This document shows, piece after piece, positions 7,889-15,463 of a stretch of 58,744 nucleotides of DNA. Numbering within the stretch: position 1 is the first letter of the stretch; each line of letters starts with the position of its first letter. The notes beneath the pieces are model-generated. The model saw nothing but the letters and a program-made list of their open reading frames with translations. It was not told where the DNA came from and searched no databases. This DNA is from Oscillospiraceae bacterium (GTDB taxonomy: Bacteria > Bacillota > Clostridia > Oscillospirales > Oscillospiraceae), in NCBI GenBank assembly GCA_017501355.1, contig JAFVXA010000061.1, positions 1 to 58,744 on the forward strand. Reading direction: 5' to 3'. The position numbers and the translations under genes are program-made.

Positions 7889-8578
7889 ATGAAGAAAAAA
7901 ATCGGTCCCTTCGGGGAGCTTTCCTTCCTGCTGGGCACTCTCATTCTGCCGCTTGGGACTTCGCTCATGGCACGGGGCGATTTCGGACTGTCTGTGGTGG
8001 TCGTACCTGCGTATCTGCTATCGCTGAAGCTCGATTTTCTTACCTTCGGCATGGCGGAGTACTGCCTGCAGGGAGTGCTGCTGGTGCTGTTCTGCCTCAT
8101 CATGGGAAAATTCCGAGTGGGCTATCTCTTTTCCTTCTTTGCGGCGTTCAGCTACGGCGTGGTATTGGACTTTTGGATGCCGATCGTCGAATCCATTCCC
8201 CTGCCGACTTTGGGACACCGCATTGCGCTTTACATCGTCGGTATGATGGTCAACTCCTTCTCCATCTCCTTCTATTTCAAAAGCTACTTCCCGCCCCAGA
8301 TTTACGAACTCTTTGTCAAGGGTCTCAGCGGAAAATTTCACATTGAAATGGGTAAGTTCAAAGTGGGCTATGACCTCGCAAGCTTTGCGGTGAGCCTTGT
8401 GCTGTCGCTGCTGTTCTTCGGCAGAATCGTCGGCATCGGTGTCGGATCGGTCGCCTGTGCGTTCCTCAACGGCATACTCATCTCCTTCTGGTGTGGCGTA
8501 GTTGAGAAAATTTTTGATTTTTCGCCCCGTTTCCCAAAATGGAAGGCATATTTTGAACTGAATGAATCGGAGCAGTAA
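7889..8578 (+). CDS. YczE/YitT-like integral membrane protein
   Basis: 229 residues with about five or six hydrophobic segments. The opening FGELSFLLGTLILPLGTSLM is typical of the YczE/YyaS group (DUF6198-like). The function of this group is not established. An in-frame GTG exists at 7871 but lies against the terminator, so the ATG at 7889 is chosen; its ribosome site is weak. It is a single gene between two terminators. Confidence 0.75.
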   Translation: MKKKIGPFGELSFLLGTLILPLGTSLMARGDFGLSVVVVPAYLLSLKLDFLTFGMAEYCLQGVLLVLFCLIMGKFRVGYLFSFFAAFSYGVVLDFWMPIVESIPLPTLGHRIALYIVGMMVNSFSISFYFKSYFPPQIYELFVKGLSGKFHIEMGKFKVGYDLASFAVSLVLSLLFFGRIVGIGVGSVACAFLNGILISFWCGVVEKIFDFSPRFPKWKAYFELNESEQ

Positions 8579-8614
8579 AAAAGTCGTGTACCGAAAGCGG
8601 TACACGACTTTTTT
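8577..8614. terminator. Bidirectional terminator (YczE-like gene / fba)
   Basis: The stem aaaaaagtcgtgtaccg pairs with its complement around the tetraloop AAAG (8594-8597). The A-tract and T-tract on both sides make it work for the converging genes on either strand. Confidence 0.9.
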
Positions 8615-8628
8615 TGTATGCAGTTCAA

Positions 8629-9597
8629 TTAGAATGCCTTACCATCGCAGCCGAGGACGTTGATCAGCTTATGCTTGACCATTTCCTTGATGGCGCTGCG
8701 TGCGGGCTTCAGATACTGGCGGGGATCGAAGTGATCGGGATGCTCATTGAAGTACTGACGCACGGTACCGGTCAGAGCCAGGCGCAGGTCAGAGTCAATG
8801 TTGATCTTGCACACTGCCATGGAAGCTGCCTTGCGGAGCTGCTCCTCGGGCACGCCGACAGCGTTGGGCATATTGCCGCCGTTTTCGTTGATCATCTTCA
8901 CGAAGTTCTGGGGAACGGAAGAAGAACCGTGCAGAACGATGGGGAAACCGGGCAGACGCTTGGAGATATCCTCCAGAATGTCGAAGCGCAGAGGAGGAGG
9001 AACGAGGATGCCGTTCTCATTCACAGTGCACTGCTCGGGAGTAAACTTGTATGCGCCGTGGCTGGTGCCGATCGCAATTGCGAGGGAGTCGCAGCCGGTC
9101 TTGGAGACGAACTCCTCGACTTCCTCGGGACGGGTGTAGGAGGAATCCTCAGCGGAAACATTGACCTCATCCTCAACGCCGGCGAGAGAGCCCAGCTCAG
9201 CCTCGACCACCACGCCGTGATCGTGAGCGTACTCAACCACCTTGCGGGTGATCTCGATGTTCTCAGCGAAGGGCTTGGAGGAAGCGTCGATCATAACGGA
9301 AGTGAAACCGCCGTCGATGCAGCTCTTGCAAGTTTCAAAGCTGTCGCCGTGGTCCAGATGCAGGCAGATGGGCAGACCCGTCTCAATGACAGCAGCCTCA
9401 ACCAGCTTCATCAGATAGGTGTGGTTTGCATAAGCGCGGGCACCCTTGGACACCTGCAGAATCAGAGGTGCGTTGACCTCCTTGGCAGCCTCGGTGATAC
9501 CCTGAACGATTTCCATGTTGTTGACGTTGAAAGCACCGATCGCATAGCCACCGTTATATGCCTTCTCAAACATTTCCTTGGTCGTAACAAGAGCCAT
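8629..9597 (-). CDS. fba: Class II fructose-bisphosphate aldolase
   Basis: 322 residues. Cleaves fructose 1,6-bisphosphate to dihydroxyacetone phosphate and glyceraldehyde 3-phosphate in glycolysis. Zinc ligands are visible as the His pair in LHLDHGD and His in VLHGSS; GTSHGAYKF also carries a conserved His. The catalytic Asp is in HLDHGD. AAAGGAGAA precedes the ATG. Codon use is that of a highly expressed gene. It is divergent from the phosphofructokinase gene across a 268-bp promoter region. Confidence 0.97.
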   Translation of the reverse strand: MALVTTKEMFEKAYNGGYAIGAFNVNNMEIVQGITEAAKEVNAPLILQVSKGARAYANHTYLMKLVEAAVIETGLPICLHLDHGDSFETCKSCIDGGFTSVMIDASSKPFAENIEITRKVVEYAHDHGVVVEAELGSLAGVEDEVNVSAEDSSYTRPEEVEEFVSKTGCDSLAIAIGTSHGAYKFTPEQCTVNENGILVPPPLRFDILEDISKRLPGFPIVLHGSSSVPQNFVKMINENGGNMPNAVGVPEEQLRKAASMAVCKINIDSDLRLALTGTVRQYFNEHPDHFDPRQYLKPARSAIKEMVKHKLINVLGCDGKAF

Positions 9598-9650
9598 AGT
9601 AGTGTTCTCCTTTATTGATAGTGGATTTTATAGTCCCCTTTTCATACTTT

Positions 9651-9679
9651 AGTTTACCTATCTTTTTCCGTCTTGACAA
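9651..9679 (-). promoter_or_regulatory. Promoter of fba
   Basis: -35 TTGTCA (9674-9679), 17-nt spacer, -10 TAAACT (9651-9656), reading on the minus strand. Confidence 0.6.
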
Positions 9680-9796
9680 GTGCAAACTTACACAATTTTT
9701 GTAATTCAGACCCCGTTTCCACGCTGTTTTTTCGTTATAACGCAAAAACAGCGCTTTTGATTCAACAAATCTGTTAATAATTCCGCAAATTCTTGA

Positions 9797-9825
9797 TTTA
9801 CAATCCATACAAAATATGCTATGAT
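9797..9825 (+). promoter_or_regulatory. Promoter of the PPi-phosphofructokinase gene
   Basis: -35 TTTACA (9797-9802), 17-nt spacer, -10 TATGAT (9820-9825). It is about 40 nt upstream of the start codon. Between this and the fba promoter (9680-9796) no other feature was seen. Confidence 0.7.
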
Positions 9826-9865
9826 AACTCGCGATGGCAAAATTTTTGACTGGAGGTATTTCTTC

Positions 9866-11104
9866 ATGAATACTTTGAAGGGCGCATGCATCATCGGTCA
9901 GTCCGGTGGCCCCACTTCTGTTATCAACGCCAGCGCATACGGTGTCATCCGTACCGCTCTGGACAACCCCAACATCACCGCTGTTTACGGCGCTGAGCAC
10001 GGCATCAAGGGCGTTCTGAACGATCGCCTGTTTGATATGTCTCAGGAAGATCCCGCTGAGCTGGAGCTGATGAAGTTCACTCCCTCCTCCGCACTGGGCT
10101 CCTGCCGCTACAAGATCAAGGATCCCGATGTGGATGACACCGATTACAAGCGCATCCTTGAGGTGTTCAAGAAGCACGACGTTCGTTACTTCTTCTATAA
10201 CGGCGGTAATGACTCTATGGACACCTGCAACAAGATCTCCAAGTATATGCAGAAGGTCGGCTATGACTGCCGCGTTATGGGCGTGCCCAAGACCATCGAC
10301 AACGACCTCTTCGGCACCGACCACTGCCCCGGCTATGCTTCCGCAGCAAAGTACATTGCTACCTCCTGCATGGAAGTGTATCAGGACGCTCGCGTGTATG
10401 ATACCGGTATGATCTGCATCGTCGAGATCATGGGTCGTCACGCAGGCTGGCTGACCGCCGCTGCTGCTCTCGCTACCGAGTTCGGCGCAGGTCCTGACCT
10501 GATCTATGTCCCCGAAGTGGACTTCGACATGGACAAGTTCCTTGCAGACGTGGAGCGTATCTATAAGGAAAAGGGCAACTGCATGGTCGCTGTTTCCGAG
10601 GGCATCCACTATGCGGACGGTTCCTTCGTCTCCGAAGCAAAGACTTCCGCTACCGACGGCTTCGGTCACGCACAGCTGGGCGGTCTCGCTGCTATGCTGG
10701 CAAACGTTGTCAAGGAGAAGGTTGGCGCTAAGGTGCGCGGCATTGAGCTGAGCCTGCTGCAGCGCTGCGGTGCACACCTCGCATCCAAGACCGACATCGA
10801 AGAGTCCTTCATGGCTGGTAAGGCTGCTGTGGAGAATGCGGTCAACGGCATCACCGACAAGATGGTGGCATTTGAGCGCTGCGATGAGAACGGTCACTAT
10901 GTCTGCAAGACCAAGCTGATGAACCTGACTGACGTTGCCAACACCGAGAAGAAGCTCCCTGTGGAGTGGATCAACGAGGAGCACAACGGCATCAAGCGTG
11001 AGTTTGTTGAGTACGCTCTGCCCCTGATCCAGGGTGAGCCCGAGCGTCCCCTGCAGTCCTCCCTGCCCCGCTTTGTGAACCTGAAGAAGGTCATCGCAAA
11101 GTAA
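9866..11104 (+). CDS. pfp: Pyrophosphate-dependent 6-phosphofructokinase
   Basis: 412 residues. Phosphorylates fructose 6-phosphate, most likely with pyrophosphate. PKTIDNDL carries the Lys where ATP-type enzymes have Gly (PGTIDND), and GGNDSMDT has Asp in the position that blocks ATP; both mark the PPi group. The catalytic Asp is in TIDND, and MGRHAGW is the substrate loop. One oddity is Asn where most members have Asp (GGND, not GGDD). TGGAGG precedes the ATG. A longer open frame to 9821 has no ribosome site and overlaps the promoter. Ends at a strong terminator. Confidence 0.92.
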   Translation: MNTLKGACIIGQSGGPTSVINASAYGVIRTALDNPNITAVYGAEHGIKGVLNDRLFDMSQEDPAELELMKFTPSSALGSCRYKIKDPDVDDTDYKRILEVFKKHDVRYFFYNGGNDSMDTCNKISKYMQKVGYDCRVMGVPKTIDNDLFGTDHCPGYASAAKYIATSCMEVYQDARVYDTGMICIVEIMGRHAGWLTAAAALATEFGAGPDLIYVPEVDFDMDKFLADVERIYKEKGNCMVAVSEGIHYADGSFVSEAKTSATDGFGHAQLGGLAAMLANVVKEKVGAKVRGIELSLLQRCGAHLASKTDIEESFMAGKAAVENAVNGITDKMVAFERCDENGHYVCKTKLMNLTDVANTEKKLPVEWINEEHNGIKREFVEYALPLIQGEPERPLQSSLPRFVNLKKVIAK

Positions 11105-11116
11105 AGTAACCACATC

Positions 11117-11153
11117 AAAAAGCATCCGAAGGTTGAAACTTCGGATGCTTTTT
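11117..11153. terminator. Bidirectional terminator (pfp / spoIVA)
   Basis: A perfect 15-bp stem, 11117-11131 with 11139-11153 and a 7-nt loop, flanked by A and T tracts. It serves both converging genes. Confidence 0.92.
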
Positions 11154-11156
11154 TCT

Positions 11157-12632
11157 TTACAGAATAATGCAGATCAGCCCTGTGCTGCCCTCGTTGATGA
11201 TGCGCTGCAGCGTTTCCTGCAGCTTTTTTCGCGCGTCCTCAGGCATACGCTTCAGCTTTGCCTGCAGATCCTCGCTGACGAGTTCATTGAAGCTGCGCCC
11301 GAACATATTGCTCTGCCAGATCTTGCCAATGTCCCCCTCAAATTCCTGCAGCAAATAGTTTACCATGTCTTCCGACTGCTTTTCTGTACCCACCACAGGC
11401 GAGACCGAAGCCTCCACATCCGCGCGGATCATGTGGATGGAGGGTGCGCTGGCACGCAGCCGTACGCCATAGCGACCGCCCTGCTTCATGATCTCCGGCT
11501 CTTCCAGCTTCATTTCCTCCAGCCCCGGCACGACGATGCCGTAGCCCGTTTCCCGCACATCCTGCAGCGCCTGCTTCACTTTGTCGTATTCCGCCTTTAC
11601 GGTGGCAAGCCCGGTCAACAGGGTCATCAGATCACCATCGTCAGTAACGGGGAAACCGGAGCGCTCACTGAGGGTTTCATAGAACAGTTCCCGCGGCAGG
11701 CTCAGCCGCAGCGTACCTGCTCCGGTATCGGGTCGGAGCTCTCGGATTTCGCACTGCCCCACGCGCTCATGCTCCCCCAGCTTCCGGGCAAGCCCTTCCA
11801 CCTCCCGCAGGTGGGCGAGCTCCTCCGCTGCACCGCGGATCACATCAAAGAGTTCCTTTTTGATGCGGTGTTCGCCGGGAAGGGCATCCACCCAGGGAGG
11901 CAGGAAAATGTCCAGCTCCACCAAAGGAAATTCGTAGAGCACAGCTTTCAGAATATCGCTCACTTCGACTTCCGAGAGCTGTTGGCAGTTGACAGGGAGA
12001 CAGCAGACATCGTGCCGCCGTGAGATATCTTCCGCCATGGCACGGGTGGTTTCATCCTCCGGATGGGCGGAGTTGAGCAGTACCACAAAAGGCTTTCTCA
12101 TCTCCTTCAGCTCGCGGATCACCCGCTCCTCAGCCGGGAGATAGTCTTCCCTTTCCAGATCTGTCACGCTGCCGTCCGTCGTCACGACAATACCGATGGT
12201 GGAGTGCTCGCAGATGACCTTCTTCGTGCCGATCTCTGCCGCTTCCGTCATGGGGATCTCATGGTCAAACCAGGGAGTCGTCACCATGCGAGGCTGCTCA
12301 TTTTCAAACTGCCCCAGTGCGCCATTGACCAGATAACCCACGCAGTCGATCATCCGCACACTGCAGCTGCCGCCCCCGCCAAGGGAGATCTCCACCGCTT
12401 CCTCGGGAACAAACTTCGGCTCTGCCGTCATGATGGTCCGACCGCTGCCGCTCTGGGGCAGTTCGTCCCGCGCCCGTTCCTGCCGATAGACGTTGTCAAT
12501 ATTGGGAATGACCTGACTTTCCATAAAACGCTTGATAAAGGTGGATTTTCCGGTGCGAACCGGACCCACCACGCCGATGTAAATATCACCGGCGGTACGG
12601 CTTGCAATATCCTGATAAATGCTTGTGGTCAT
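11157..12632 (-). CDS. spoIVA: SpoIVA, spore coat morphogenetic ATPase
   Basis: 491 residues, essentially the length of the Bacillus protein. The N-terminal half is a GTPase-like fold with Walker A GPVRTGKSTF near residues 23-32; the C-terminal half anchors to SpoVM. In the mother cell the family hydrolyses ATP to polymerise into the basement layer of the spore coat on the outer forespore membrane. GGGAGG precedes the ATG. A sigma-E-type promoter lies directly upstream. It sits next to sipL and spoVM, its two known binding partners. Confidence 0.97.
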   Translation of the reverse strand: MTTSIYQDIASRTAGDIYIGVVGPVRTGKSTFIKRFMESQVIPNIDNVYRQERARDELPQSGSGRTIMTAEPKFVPEEAVEISLGGGGSCSVRMIDCVGYLVNGALGQFENEQPRMVTTPWFDHEIPMTEAAEIGTKKVICEHSTIGIVVTTDGSVTDLEREDYLPAEERVIRELKEMRKPFVVLLNSAHPEDETTRAMAEDISRRHDVCCLPVNCQQLSEVEVSDILKAVLYEFPLVELDIFLPPWVDALPGEHRIKKELFDVIRGAAEELAHLREVEGLARKLGEHERVGQCEIRELRPDTGAGTLRLSLPRELFYETLSERSGFPVTDDGDLMTLLTGLATVKAEYDKVKQALQDVRETGYGIVVPGLEEMKLEEPEIMKQGGRYGVRLRASAPSIHMIRADVEASVSPVVGTEKQSEDMVNYLLQEFEGDIGKIWQSNMFGRSFNELVSEDLQAKLKRMPEDARKKLQETLQRIINEGSTGLICIIL

Positions 12633-12662
12633 GTTTTGTCCTCCCGCTTACTTCGTTTGTAC

Positions 12663-12690
12663 AAGGTATGAGCGGGCAAGATAAAATATG
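12663..12690 (-). promoter_or_regulatory. Sigma-E-like promoter of spoIVA
   Basis: -35-like CATATT (12685-12690, inside TTCATATTTT), 14-nt spacer, -10-like CATACCTT (12663-12670). This matches the mother-cell sigma-E pattern rather than sigma-A, and spoIVA is a sigma-E gene in Bacillus. Confidence 0.7.
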
Positions 12691-12722
12691 AAAAAAGGTG
12701 CGTGGAATCACGCACCTTTTTT
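12691..12722. terminator. Strong hairpin upstream of spoIVA
   Basis: A perfect 14-bp stem (12691-12704 with 12709-12722), loop GAAT, and A and T tracts on both sides. On the minus strand it can stop read-through from sipL so that spoIVA depends on its own promoter. Confidence 0.85.
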
Positions 12723-12829
12723 ATCATTGACTTGTTACAGCCCAATTCCCATTTTCTCATATATAAAATCGTTTCTGTCAATATATGTATTTTTCGATAA
12801 TTGGCAAAAAATTACTTTCTTTTTCAAAC

Positions 12830-12869
12830 AACAACTCCGCAATCTGCTGCAGCAGATTGCGGAGTTGTT
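12830..12869. terminator. 40-bp perfect palindrome after sipL
   Basis: Positions 12830-12869 form an uninterrupted palindrome centred on CTGCAG. It begins 5 nt beyond the stop of sipL on the minus strand. Probably a terminator, although the following T-tract is poor. The bases from 12723 to 12829 hold nothing recognised. Confidence 0.6.
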
Positions 12870-12874
12870 TTGCA

Positions 12875-14401
12875 TTACCGCCGCTTCGGAATCAGAAGCA
12901 GACTGTTTTCGTTTAGCTCATTTTCCTCCCGGCAGCCGTTGGCAAGAAGAATGTCGCGGCAGGCAGTGTTATGCTGCTTGGCAATCTGCCAAAGGCTCTC
13001 CCCCTGTTTCCTGCGGCGCAGAACGAGCGATGGCATGGCAGAGAGGTCCTTCGGCTTATTTTCCTCGCAGCGAACGGAACGCACGCAGCCGATTTTTTTC
13101 ATCTTCCGCTGTTCCATCACGAAGTCAACAGGGATGCGCACCGCGATCCCGTCTGCCGTGACGACCGCTGAGGCATCCTGCGCGCAGACAGCACGGCAGC
13201 AAAGCCCATCGCCTGCATCTTCGATCGGCAGCAGAACCTCGGCGCTTCGTTCTGCCGAAAGGGTGCGGCCCTCCTCTCCTGCGTACAAGACCCGCAGACG
13301 CAGCAGCGTTCTCAGCTCGGTTTCGCCAACCGCACCACGATAGGCACTGACCGGGCTGCAGGAGGTGCTGATCCACAGCACCCGCTCCGGTGTCAGCCCT
13401 ACCTCCAGCGTATCCTGCCATGTCTGCCGACGAGACAGCTTTTCGCCAAGGTCATAAAACTGCAGCTCCTGCCGCTCCACCTCGGTCTCGTAAGCAGTGC
13501 TGTAAAGATCGCTGAGTACTGTCAGCTCCCTGCGCTCTGTGATCGTCATCTGCAATTTACCAAAGAGGGACAGCTTGATCTCACTGCCACCGTCCTCGTC
13601 GCTGAGAAGCTTCGGTTCTACGGCAGTCAGCTGCAAAACCGTCTGCAGGGCAGCATCTTGTGATGCTTCCAGCTCTGTGATTTGAGAAAACGGGAGCTCA
13701 AAGCTGCCGGATTCGCAGCGTCCGCTTTCGTATCGCAGCAAAAAGTCCGCAAAGCAATCTCCCTTTACAACCGCTCTTTTTCCGATGATTTTCGATTCTG
13801 TTACATGGGCGCGAATGCGGGAACAGTAGATCGCAGAGACCGCCCCCCGATTCTGCGGGAGATGCAGGGTCTCTTCGTAGGAAAAGTCCCGCTGCTCCAG
13901 TGCTGTGATGACAGCGACGCTTTCGTGCTGCATCCATTTTTCGGTGGGGAGCTTTTCGTCGTCTGCCACTTCTGTGGTATACGGCAATGAGAGCCGCCGA
14001 TAGCCCATGACATTGCCGCCGATCCGACACTGCAGCTGCAGCTTGCGAGGATTCAGCGTTCTTGCACTCAGTTCCTCCGCGTGCAGGACTGCCCGCAGTG
14101 TGCCGCAGTCCTTCGGGCAGTCCTCTACCATCATAAACGGCAGCGTATATTCCAGCACCTGCAGCATCGCTGTCTTTTCCGGTATGTACAGCAGGGACAC
14201 CTGCACTACGCCGGAAACCTCCGCCTTTCCCTCATGCGCGTCTACGCTACGGACAAACACTTCGCCCTCTGCCGAGACAATGCGGGAAATGTCCGGGCTG
14301 CTGTCCGGCACGATCATTTCCGCGCTTTCCTCCTGTGTGACTGTGAAATCGGCTGCCATTTCAAAGCAGTCCAGCATTTCCTGTTTCAAGTCCAGTTCCA
14401 T
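12875..14401 (-). CDS. sipL: SipL-like SPOCS (DUF3794) and LysM spore coat protein
   Basis: 508 residues. The N-terminal and middle parts carry DUF3794/SPOCS repeats (for example VSGVVQVSLLYIPE and VKGDCFADFLLRYE). The last 50 residues are a LysM domain (RRKQGESLWQIAKQHN...LLANGCREENELNENSLLLI). This order matches SipL of Clostridioides difficile, a partner that ties SpoIVA to the forespore. No signal peptide is seen, which fits a mother-cell cytoplasmic protein. The gene lies between spoVM and spoIVA and has its own sigma-E-like promoter. The name rests on architecture and neighbours, not on an alignment. Confidence 0.85.
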   Translation of the reverse strand: MELDLKQEMLDCFEMAADFTVTQEESAEMIVPDSSPDISRIVSAEGEVFVRSVDAHEGKAEVSGVVQVSLLYIPEKTAMLQVLEYTLPFMMVEDCPKDCGTLRAVLHAEELSARTLNPRKLQLQCRIGGNVMGYRRLSLPYTTEVADDEKLPTEKWMQHESVAVITALEQRDFSYEETLHLPQNRGAVSAIYCSRIRAHVTESKIIGKRAVVKGDCFADFLLRYESGRCESGSFELPFSQITELEASQDAALQTVLQLTAVEPKLLSDEDGGSEIKLSLFGKLQMTITERRELTVLSDLYSTAYETEVERQELQFYDLGEKLSRRQTWQDTLEVGLTPERVLWISTSCSPVSAYRGAVGETELRTLLRLRVLYAGEEGRTLSAERSAEVLLPIEDAGDGLCCRAVCAQDASAVVTADGIAVRIPVDFVMEQRKMKKIGCVRSVRCEENKPKDLSAMPSLVLRRRKQGESLWQIAKQHNTACRDILLANGCREENELNENSLLLIPKRR

Positions 14402-14438
14402 TGCCTTGCCCCTCCTCAGTTTGTATTACGGCTGTCCT

Positions 14439-14466
14439 ACTGTATGAAGAGGCGGAGAAAAGTATG
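14439..14466 (-). promoter_or_regulatory. Sigma-E-like promoter of sipL
   Basis: -35-like CATACT (14461-14466), 14-nt spacer, -10-like CATACAGT (14439-14446). The spacing and -10 are the same type as before spoIVA. It ends just short of the spoVM stop codon. Confidence 0.65.
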
Positions 14467-14467
14467 C

Positions 14468-14542
14468 TCAGTTTTTCATTTTGAACAGGCAGCGCAGTAC
14501 CCCCCGCAGTGCCTTGGGAGACTTCCAGATCACGACCTTCAT
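14468..14542 (-). CDS. spoVM: SpoVM, forespore membrane curvature-sensing peptide
   Basis: A 24-residue amphipathic peptide, MKVVIWKSPKALRGVLRCLF followed by KMKN. Compared with the 26-residue Bacillus SpoVM it keeps Lys7, Pro9, Lys10, Leu12, Gly14 and Arg17 in register, and Pro9 is known to be needed for localisation. AGGAGG precedes the ATG. SpoVM recognises the convex forespore membrane and recruits SpoIVA. The gene is too short for most gene callers. Residue 13 is Arg where Bacillus has Gly. Confidence 0.85.
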   Translation of the reverse strand: MKVVIWKSPKALRGVLRCLFKMKN

Positions 14543-14554
14543 GCGATTTCCCTC

Positions 14555-14704
14555 CTATCTTCTCATGCTCAATAGTCCGCAAACGACCAGCAGCACCGCG
14601 ATCATAAACAGCAGCGCCCCTTGGGGAAACAGGACCGTGATCATAATTCCGATCCCCAGCGCAATGGCGGCAACACTCAGCCAGCGGCAGCGGCACGGTC
14701 TCAT
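14555..14704 (-). CDS. Small two-helix membrane protein beside spoVM
   Basis: 49 residues, not recognised. A short basic, Cys-containing start (MRPCRCRW) precedes two hydrophobic helices (about 9-25 and 28-45) and a basic end (SMRR). Of three in-frame starts the ATG at 14704 has AGGAGG at the right 8-nt distance; the ATG at 14710 is too close. It ends 12 nt before spoVM, so the two are probably co-transcribed, which suggests a sporulation role. Confidence 0.7.
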   Translation of the reverse strand: MRPCRCRWLSVAAIALGIGIMITVLFPQGALLFMIAVLLVVCGLLSMRR

Positions 14705-14752
14705 CCGCATTTCCTCCTTTTCACCCGACTGCTCCAGTATATACAAAAAGAA

Positions 14753-14775
14753 GGAGCGGCGTCACGCGCCGCTCC
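14753..14775 (-). terminator. Terminator overlapping the end of spoIIR
   Basis: A perfect GC-rich 9-bp stem (14753-14761 with 14767-14775). The TGA stop of spoIIR lies in the 5-nt loop, and TTCTTTTTG follows on the minus strand. Confidence 0.8.
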
Positions 14776-15403
14776 CCATTTCTCCAAGGGACTCTATGAA
14801 ACGATTCCAAAGCTCTACCGTGCGAAAACGGATCAGATACTCCTTCTCCCCTGCGCGGATCAGCTGCATTTCCTCCTCGTTCAAATCTGCCTGCTCTGCC
14901 GCCAGCGAAAAGCTGTCTGCGCTCGCACTGCAGAGCGGCGGAAACACCACGCACCACCAGTTCTGCCCGTTTCCCTCTCCGATGACCACCTGCAGCGAAC
15001 GATACTGCCCGGCAGGCAGAGTGAAATCATCATAATAGCGGGTGCGGAAACGCTCATTTGCAAGGGTAACATATACTTCTTCTGCCCTGCCGTCCTGCCG
15101 CAGGGTCTCCTCTGCCAGTGATTCCAGTTCGGGCAAAGCGTTTTGCAGGCGATGCTCCGCATCCTTCCGATTCTCGGCGCTACGCAGGATCTCCTCCGTG
15201 CGGACAAACACCGCATCCTTCACCAAAAGCTTGCGCCGCTGATCGTTTTCCGAGTCGGAGTTTGCAAGAACATGAAGCCGCACCATTTTTTCCGACAGAT
15301 CGTGCTGCTGCTTCATGCCGATCCTGCATTCCCGCGCGGCGATCAACAAAGTCAAAAGCAGAGCAAGCGCAAGGGCTTTCTCCCAGCGTTTCCATGTACA
15401 CAT
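14762..15403 (-). CDS. spoIIR: SpoIIR, secreted forespore signal for sigma-E activation
   Basis: 213 residues. An N-terminal hydrophobic export segment (ALALALLLTLLIAA) is followed by the family core: VRLHVLANSDSENDQ, KDAV, and NWWCVVFPPLC. Made in the forespore under sigma-F and exported, it triggers SpoIIGA to process pro-sigma-E in the mother cell. The ATG at 15401-15403 directly follows a T-run of a hairpin; AAAGGA lies 11 nt before it. A longer frame to 15454 would include the hairpin and is not preferred. It is next to the coat genes that sigma-E later switches on. Confidence 0.93.
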   Translation of the reverse strand: MCTWKRWEKALALALLLTLLIAARECRIGMKQQHDLSEKMVRLHVLANSDSENDQRRKLLVKDAVFVRTEEILRSAENRKDAEHRLQNALPELESLAEETLRQDGRAEEVYVTLANERFRTRYYDDFTLPAGQYRSLQVVIGEGNGQNWWCVVFPPLCSASADSFSLAAEQADLNEEEMQLIRAGEKEYLIRFRTVELWNRFIESLGEMGSGA

Positions 15404-15404
15404 A

Positions 15405-15451
15405 AAAAATACCGTCCTTTCTGCGATAATCACAGTCTGGACGGTATTTTT
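15405..15451 (-). terminator. Terminator between ispE and spoIIR
   Basis: A perfect 13-bp stem (15405-15417 with 15439-15451) with a 21-nt loop. The following T-run touches the spoIIR start codon. Read-through from ispE would expose this hairpin in the spoIIR leader. Confidence 0.75.
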
Positions 15452-15463
15452 CATTTTTAAACA

